Below, one piece after another: positions 59,361 through 64,000 of a DNA stretch of 64,000 bases. Both the position numbers and the translations under genes were made by a program. This stretch comes from DAOUAM01 sp034433305 (lineage in GTDB: Bacteria; Chloroflexota; Dehalococcoidia; Lucifugimonadales; DAOUAM01): NCBI GenBank assembly GCA_034433305.1, contig DAOUAM010000052.1:3043-67042 (forward strand), given 5' to 3'. Each line of letters opens with the position of its first letter. Position 1 is the stretch's first letter. The notes beneath the pieces are model-generated. The model searched no databases. It saw only the letters and a list, made by a program, of their open reading frames with translations, and was not told the DNA's origin.

Positions 59361-60458
59361 ATGGCCGTTGAAATGGCGGATGGCCGCAGGCGGACGCGCA
59401 TGGTGCGCCCGTACCCCATGCACAGCCTGGAGGACGCGCTGGCCATCGCCAGGGCGGTCCAGGAACGCAACGCCGGGCTTCCCTTTGACCGCATTCTGCT
59501 GGCCAAGGCGCTGGGCACCACGCCCACCAGCAGCGGCTTCACCATGAAGCTCAACTCCTCGGCCAAGTACGGCCTGACCCAGGGCGGCTACAACGACGCC
59601 CGCATTAGCCTGACGCCACGGGGCCAGGCCATCGTGGCTCCCAGGGACCAGGCCGAGCAGCGCCGGGCGCTGCTGGAGGCCGCCTTGCAGCCCGAAATCT
59701 TCGGCCAGTTCTACCGGGCGCTGGACGGCAAGCGCATCCCCGAGGACGAGTACGCCCAGGGCATGCTCCAGCGGGAGTTCGGCGTCCACCCGGAGCTGGT
59801 GGCCGAGTGCCTGGGCATCATCAAGGCTAACGGCCTCTTCGCCCGCATCCTGGAGGAGGTGGGCGGCTCGCTTTATGTCAACCTGAAGGCGGCCCAGGAC
59901 GCGCTGGCCGACCAGCCGGCGCGTCCGGCGGCGGACGTGGCGGCGCCCGCGCTGCCCAGGTCCTCCACGCCGGCGCCGGAGGCCGAGGCCGCGCCGGCTG
60001 CTGCTACCGGCATGGTCTTCGTCGGGCGCGGCGGCAGCCCGGAGGCCGTCCAGGTGGTGAAGCAGTTGCTGGAGGACTTCGGCATTCCGTACCTGGCGGC
60101 GGAAGACCCGGGTGAGGCCGCTGGCCTGGCGGTGCCTCCGCAGACCTCCGCCGCCATGCGCCAGTGCTGCGCGGCCATCCTGGTCTTTGCCAGGCCCGGG
60201 GCCTCGGGGGATGCCTCAGGGCTGCCGGCCACGGCCAGGATGCTGCTGGAGCTGGGCGCGGCCTCGGTGCTGTATGGCTCCAGGGTAGTGGTCTTGCGAG
60301 AGGCTGGCCTTGACCTGAGTGGGGCGGTGTCCGGGCTGCGCAGCGTGGAGTTCCAGGCCGACAGGCCGCAGGAGTCGGCGCTGGCGCTGCTGCGGGAGCT
60401 GCACCGTGCAGGCATCGTCCGGGTAGTTATGTCAACTGACGGCCCCTTCCTGAGTTGA
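59361..60458 (+). CDS. Two-domain protein with C-terminal TIR-like nucleotide-binding domain
   Basis: A 365-residue protein. The N-terminal ~180 residues are helical and winged-helix-like (KLNSSAKYGLTQGGYNDARI, SLTPRGQAIV). An Ala/Pro linker (~180-212) follows. The C-terminal ~140 residues resemble the TIR-like/CAP12-type domain PF10137: MVFVGRGGSPEAVQVVKQLL, then CAAILVFARP, then ARMLLELGAASVLYGSRVVV, where the Glu of LLELG fits the catalytic position of NAD-cleaving TIRs, then GLRSVEFQADRP. Such proteins can be nucleotide-binding sensors or NADase effectors. AGGGGGTC precedes the ATG. It has a strong promoter and no known defence partner beside it. Confidence 0.65.
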   Translation: MAVEMADGRRRTRMVRPYPMHSLEDALAIARAVQERNAGLPFDRILLAKALGTTPTSSGFTMKLNSSAKYGLTQGGYNDARISLTPRGQAIVAPRDQAEQRRALLEAALQPEIFGQFYRALDGKRIPEDEYAQGMLQREFGVHPELVAECLGIIKANGLFARILEEVGGSLYVNLKAAQDALADQPARPAADVAAPALPRSSTPAPEAEAAPAAATGMVFVGRGGSPEAVQVVKQLLEDFGIPYLAAEDPGEAAGLAVPPQTSAAMRQCCAAILVFARPGASGDASGLPATARMLLELGAASVLYGSRVVVLREAGLDLSGAVSGLRSVEFQADRPQESALALLRELHRAGIVRVVMSTDGPFLS

Positions 60459-60463
60459 CATAA
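60427..60463. repeat. Inverted GTTGACATAA pair across the stop of the TIR-like gene
   Basis: TTATGTCAAC (60427-60436) and GTTGACATAA (60454-60463) form a perfect 10-bp inverted repeat with a 17-base loop, spanning the stop codon. A third copy lies upstream of the gene at 59190. It could act as a terminator-like hairpin, an operator or an element boundary. Confidence 0.65.
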
Positions 60464-60667
60464 TGTCTATAGTGCGAACTTACCCCACCGGCCTGCACAC
60501 CCCAACCCTATCTCATGTGCATCATGCGTCCAGAGAGGGCGAGGACCCTCCCTTCCCCCACAGGGGGTGGGGGCATGGGTCTTGCCAATGGAAGGGGCAC
60601 TGGATACACCCTTTATAGAGATAGAGCAGGCCGACGCTTGGCCCTTGAATACCGTGGGTGCGGTCGG

Positions 60668-61840
60668 CTATTGCGGCCTGGCTTCTACGGGCGCAGGCTG
60701 GGCGGCCACCTCAGTCAGCAGCGCGTCAATCTCGGCCAGCAGCCGGTCCAGGCCCAGGCCGCGCAGCGCCGAGGCCAGCACGACACGGTGCCGTCCGGCG
60801 GCCCCAAGCTCGCGGAGCAACGCGCTCTCCTGGCCCTGGGCCTCAGGCTCCAGCAGGTCTATCTTGTTCAGCACCAGGATGCACGGCTTGGAGGCCAGCC
60901 CGAGTTGCGTCAGCACCTGCTCCACCACCTCGGCCTGCTCGGGGGCGTTGGGGTGCGTTATGTCCAGCACGTGGATGATGATGGTGGACTCCTCCATCTC
61001 CTCCAGCGTGGCCCTGAAGGCGGCCACCAGCGTTGGCGGCAGCTTCTGGATGAAGCCCACCGTGTCCGTCAGCAAGAGTTCCCGGCCCGAGGGCAGCTTG
61101 ATGCGCCGCGTCACCGGGTCCAGGGTCGAGAAGGGCCTGTCCTCGGCCGGCACCCCGGCGTGAGTCAGGCTGTTCATGAGGGTGCTCTTGCCGGCGTTGG
61201 TGTAGCCCACCAGCGAGGCCACCGGCACCTGGTGCTCCCGGCGTTGCTCCCTGTACAGCCTGCGGTGGCGGCGCACGTCCTCCAGGCTCTTCTTCAGCCG
61301 CTGTATCCTGCCGCGTACCAGGCGGCGGTCCGTCTCTAGCTGGGTCTCGCCGGGGCCTCGGGTGCCGATGCCGCCGCCCAGGCGCTCCAGGTGCGACCAC
61401 TGGCCGGCCAGCCTGGGCAGCAGGTACTCATGCTGGGCCAGCTCCACCTGCAGGCGGCCCTCCCGAGTCTGGGCGCGCCGGGCGAAGACATCCAGGATCA
61501 GGGCCGTCCGGTCTATGACCTTGGCCCCCAGCAGCGCGTTCTCCAGGTTGCGCTGCTGCGTGGGCGTAAGCTCGTCGTCGCAGATAATGGTATCGAAGCG
61601 CCCCTGCTGGCGCAGGGCCCGCAACTCCTCCAGCTTGCCCTTGCCCACGTAGCTGTGGGACGGCGAGTCAAGCTGCTGCGATGTCTTGCCCACCACCTGG
61701 GCGCCGGCGCTGCGGGCCAGCTCGGCCAGCTCGCTCAGCGAGTCCTCCATGGTCCATGCCTCGGTGCGGCCCTTGATGCGCACGCCTACCAGGTAGGCGC
61801 GCTCGGCCCTGGGCTGTGTGGAAACCAGGTTCTTGCCTAT
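60668..61840 (-). CDS. hflX: GTPase HflX, probable ATA start
   Basis: A 390-residue ribosome-associated GTPase that splits stalled 70S ribosomes. The N-terminal domain has GKGKLEELRALRQQ and CDDELTPTQQRNLE. GGGIGTRGPGETQLETDRRL marks the linker. G motifs are GYTNAGKST (G1), DTVGFIQKLPP (G3) and LNKIDLL (G4). No ATG, GTG or TTG precedes the family-conserved ERAYLVGVRIKG except the GTG at 61783 inside that motif. The codon at correct distance from AGGAAGGAG is ATA at 61840, giving IGKNLVSTQPRAERAYLVG. I therefore place the start there; the GTG at 61783 (371 residues) is the conservative choice. Confidence 0.88.
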   Translation of the reverse strand: MGKNLVSTQPRAERAYLVGVRIKGRTEAWTMEDSLSELAELARSAGAQVVGKTSQQLDSPSHSYVGKGKLEELRALRQQGRFDTIICDDELTPTQQRNLENALLGAKVIDRTALILDVFARRAQTREGRLQVELAQHEYLLPRLAGQWSHLERLGGGIGTRGPGETQLETDRRLVRGRIQRLKKSLEDVRRHRRLYREQRREHQVPVASLVGYTNAGKSTLMNSLTHAGVPAEDRPFSTLDPVTRRIKLPSGRELLLTDTVGFIQKLPPTLVAAFRATLEEMEESTIIIHVLDITHPNAPEQAEVVEQVLTQLGLASKPCILVLNKIDLLEPEAQGQESALLRELGAAGRHRVVLASALRGLGLDRLLAEIDALLTEVAAQPAPVEARPQ

Positions 61841-61865
61841 GCTCTCCGCTCCTTCCTCGCGTCAC

Positions 61866-63056
61866 TCAAGGCTTGCGCCTGGCCGTCCGAGGTGGCGGGA
61901 CCTTAAAGGAGGCCAGCCGCTCCAGGCCCCGCCTCAGGTCCTGCTCGGAGATGGTCAGGGACAGCCTTATGTACCCTTCCCCATACTTACCATAGCCTGT
62001 TCCCGGGGTCACGACAATATCACGCTCCTCCAGGAGCATGGTGGTGAACTCGGCGGAGGTGTAGCCCTCGGGCACCCTGGCCCAGATGTACAGGCCCGCC
62101 CTGGGCGGGTCCACGTGCAGGCCGATGTCCCTGAGCACCTGCAGGACGCGGTCGCGCCGGCCCTGGTAGATGGCGTTGCGCCGGTCAATGACCTCCTGGG
62201 GCGTGTCCAGCGCCGCCATGCCCATGTACTGGATGGCGTTGGGGATGCCCGAGTCCAGGTTGGACTTGACCACCATCAGCGCCCTTATCATCTCCGCGTT
62301 GCCCACGGCCATGCCGATGCGCCAGCCGGTCATGTTGTAGCTCTTGGACAGCGAATGGAACTCCAGCCCCACCTCCATGGCGCCCGGCGTCTGGAGGAAG
62401 CTGACGGGCCTGTAGCCGTCGTAGGTCACCTCGGTGTAGCAGGCATCGTGCATCACGGCGATGTCGTACCTTCTGGCGAAGTCCACCACCTTCCTGAAAT
62501 AGTCCGGCCCGGCCACGGCGCCCGTGGGGTTGTTGGGGTAGTTCAGCCAAATCACCCTGGCCTTGCGGGCCACATCCTCGGGGATGGCGTCCAGGTCGGG
62601 CAGCCAGCCGTTCTCCTCCAGCAGGGGCATCCAGTGGCAGGTGCCGCCGGCGAACCAGGTGCCCACCGAGTACACCGGGTAGCCAGGGTCAGGCACCAGG
62701 GCCACGTCGCCGGGGTCTATGAAGCACAGCGCCGCGTGGCCGATGCCCTCCTTGGCGCCGATGAGGGGCAGCACCTCCCTGTCCGGGTGCAGGGAGATGC
62801 CGAAGCGGCGCTGGTACCAGCCGGCCACGGCCTTGCGGAACTCGGGCAGGCCATCAGTCTCCGGGTAGCGGTGGTTGGGAGGGTCCAGCGCCGCCTCCCG
62901 CAGCCGCGCGATGACCGGCTCGGGCGTCGGGATGTCCGGGTCGCCGATGCCAAAGCTGATGACCTGGATGCCCTGTGCCCTCTTGGCCGCGATCTTGCGG
63001 CTGATCTCCACGAACAGGTATGGCGGCACCTTGTCTATACGGCTGGCGAGTCTCAT
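61866..63056 (-). CDS. dapL: LL-diaminopimelate aminotransferase-like (class I/II)
   Basis: A 396-residue PLP aminotransferase. It opens MRLASRIDKVPPYLFVEISR, as in DapL/AspC-type enzymes, and has GIGDPDIPTPEPVI, LNYPNNPTGAVAG (Asn to PLP), the Schiff-base Lys in HSLSKSYNMTGWR and the final RLSLT Arg. Located 111 bases downstream of dapF on the same strand, it most likely makes LL-diaminopimelate from tetrahydrodipicolinate, with DapF giving the meso form. Aspartate or alanine aminotransferase activity is the alternative. The ATG follows GGAGGCAAG; a longer frame was rejected. Confidence 0.88.
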   Translation of the reverse strand: MRLASRIDKVPPYLFVEISRKIAAKRAQGIQVISFGIGDPDIPTPEPVIARLREAALDPPNHRYPETDGLPEFRKAVAGWYQRRFGISLHPDREVLPLIGAKEGIGHAALCFIDPGDVALVPDPGYPVYSVGTWFAGGTCHWMPLLEENGWLPDLDAIPEDVARKARVIWLNYPNNPTGAVAGPDYFRKVVDFARRYDIAVMHDACYTEVTYDGYRPVSFLQTPGAMEVGLEFHSLSKSYNMTGWRIGMAVGNAEMIRALMVVKSNLDSGIPNAIQYMGMAALDTPQEVIDRRNAIYQGRRDRVLQVLRDIGLHVDPPRAGLYIWARVPEGYTSAEFTTMLLEERDIVVTPGTGYGKYGEGYIRLSLTISEQDLRRGLERLASFKVPPPRTARRKP

Positions 63057-63167
63057 CTTGCCTCCACGGGAAGTAGCAAAGGCCCCTTTGGCCTGCACCG
63101 AGTTGTCCCCATATGTTAAGAAAAGCGGGGCAAAAGGTAAAGCGACGGAACGGGGGTGAGGCCCGGC

Positions 63168-64000
63168 CTACTCCGGCCAGTTGCCGTCGAAGACGCGGGC
63201 GACGGGGCCTTCCAGCACTACCTCGCCGTGGCCGGGCCAGCGCACCGTCAGGTCGCCGCCAGGGAGCGAGATGGTCACCTGGTCCTGGATGTAGCGGTGC
63301 AGGCTGGCCGCCACGGCGATGGCGCAGGCGCCGGTGCCGCAGGCCATGGTCAGCCCGGAGCCGCGCTCCCACACCCGGGCCTTGAGGCGGCCCGCGTCCA
63401 GCCTGTTCACGATCTCGAAGTTGACGCGGCGCGGGAACATGGGGTGGTGCTCCACCAGCGGGCCAAGCTCGTGCAGCGGCACCTGGTCCACCGGCGTGTC
63501 CACGAAGGCCACGGCGTGGGGGTTGCCCATGGAGACGCAGGTAATATGGAAGGTGTGGCCGTTGACGCGCAGCGGGTAGTCCACCACCATTTCCTGGCCG
63601 GGCGCCACCACGGGGATGTCCTGGGGGCGCAGCCTCGGCTCGCCCATGCCCACCCGGGCACCCACCATCCTGCGGCCCTCCCAGACCGGCGTCACCGGCA
63701 GGACGCCGGCCAGCGTCTCCACCTGCACCGGCGACGTGCCGGCCGGCACGGCCCCCCGGTCGAAGGCGAAGGCCACCAGGCACCGGATGCCGTTGCCGCA
63801 CATCTCCCCCTCGGAGCCGTCGGCGTTGAACATGCGCATGCGGATGTGGGCCTTGTCGGAGGGCAGCAGCAGGATGATGCCGTCGGAGCCGACGCCCAGG
63901 TGCCTGTCGCTCATGGCCACCGACAGCCTGGGCCAGTCGCGCTCCAGGCCCCGCGCGTCAATGTAGACGTAGTCGTTCCCCGCGCCGTGCATCTTGGTGA
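63168..64000 (-). CDS. dapF: Diaminopimelate epimerase, 5' end cut by window
   Basis: The gene continues beyond the window: before MHGAGNDYVYID the visible codons give T-K, as in the usual FTKMHGAGND start, so a few residues are missing. The enzyme epimerises LL- to meso-diaminopimelate. The two catalytic cysteines are in EMCGNGIRC and ACGTGACA. NPHAVAFVD and the C-terminal LPGGDLTVRWPGHGEVVLEG also match. At least 277 residues are visible. dapL follows on the same strand. Confidence 0.95.
   Translation of the reverse strand, partial: TKMHGAGNDYVYIDARGLERDWPRLSVAMSDRHLGVGSDGIILLLPSDKAHIRMRMFNADGSEGEMCGNGIRCLVAFAFDRGAVPAGTSPVQVETLAGVLPVTPVWEGRRMVGARVGMGEPRLRPQDIPVVAPGQEMVVDYPLRVNGHTFHITCVSMGNPHAVAFVDTPVDQVPLHELGPLVEHHPMFPRRVNFEIVNRLDAGRLKARVWERGSGLTMACGTGACAIAVAASLHRYIQDQVTISLPGGDLTVRWPGHGEVVLEGPVARVFDGNWPE

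Noticed and set aside
60540..60667. GC hairpin CCCCCAC/GTGGGGG after hflX as a terminator
   Set aside because: There is no T-run on the minus strand after it and the fold is weak.

Overview
The window is 64 kb of GC-rich bacterial chromosome (clearly above 60% G+C by eye), densely packed with genes on both strands. Gene content fits a free-living bacterium of the Chloroflexota type: long-form HPF, UPF0182 and DUF6391-like membrane proteins, DapL-type lysine synthesis, a CsaB-like pyruvyl transferase, and no rRNA gene linked to the 23S end. The phylum is inferred from gene content, not proven. Several sigma-70 promoters are close to consensus (TTGACA-17-TACAAT at 6025-6053, TTGACA-17-TAGTAT at 56891-56919, TTGACA-18-TATATT at 59291-59320). 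Many starts are GTG or TTG.

Layout. 1-1210: 3' part of 23S rRNA, then initiator tRNA-Met and two terminators, with no 5S between. 1.6-6 kb: hpf, facing a DUF1800-DUF1501-NHL operon. 6.2-8.3 kb: a zinc-ribbon protein and an arsenic pair (ArsC-type reductase, Acr3 pump) behind an AT palindrome and an interspersed repeat. 8.3-25 kb, minus strand: BNR protein, 2-hydroxyacid dehydrogenase, tyrS, rpe, argH, MaoC, DUF2283/DUF4258 pair, acyl-CoA dehydrogenase, BrnT/BrnA-like pair, argG, an IVP-type four-helix protein, argD, UPF0182, argB, argJ. This is most of an arginine regulon, visibly invaded by toxin-antitoxin-like modules, repeats and a duplicated argG 3' end.

25-33 kb: lone molybdenum hydroxylase subunit, double UspA protein, rtcA, primary sigma factor, and the polyamine pair speD-speB. 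33.6-38 kb: Gld-like ABC operon (ATPase, permease, GldG-like, DUF4340). 38-48 kb: FAD oxidoreductase, pyruvyl transferase, then FakA-DegV-RecG, rpmB and hemA. 48-53 kb: HTH/pseudo-receiver regulator, Clp1-like RNA kinase, and assimilatory sulfite reductase plus APS reductase behind a possible attenuator. 53-64 kb: SDR, nitroreductase, an OsmC-like gene, tRNA-Arg, a DUF6391-like protein, a small HTH protein, smpB, a C-terminal processing protease, a TIR-like two-domain protein, hflX, dapL and dapF (cut by the window end).

Most notable observation: the OsmC-like gene at 55330 stops at a TGA exactly where the family's second catalytic cysteine (C-P-x-Y) belongs. The frame continues for 32 codons with family-like sequence, and a hairpin with the geometry of a bacterial SECIS lies 14 nt after the TGA (loop 20 nt after it). 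It is best read as a selenoprotein. Other points worth a look are the argG 3'-end duplication around a BrnTA cassette, terminator hairpins directly in front of the sulfite reductase and OsmC ribosome binding sites, a pseudo-receiver with Glu in place of the phospho-acceptor Asp, an hflX that appears to start at ATA, and a TIR-like gene bracketed by copies of GTTGACATAA.
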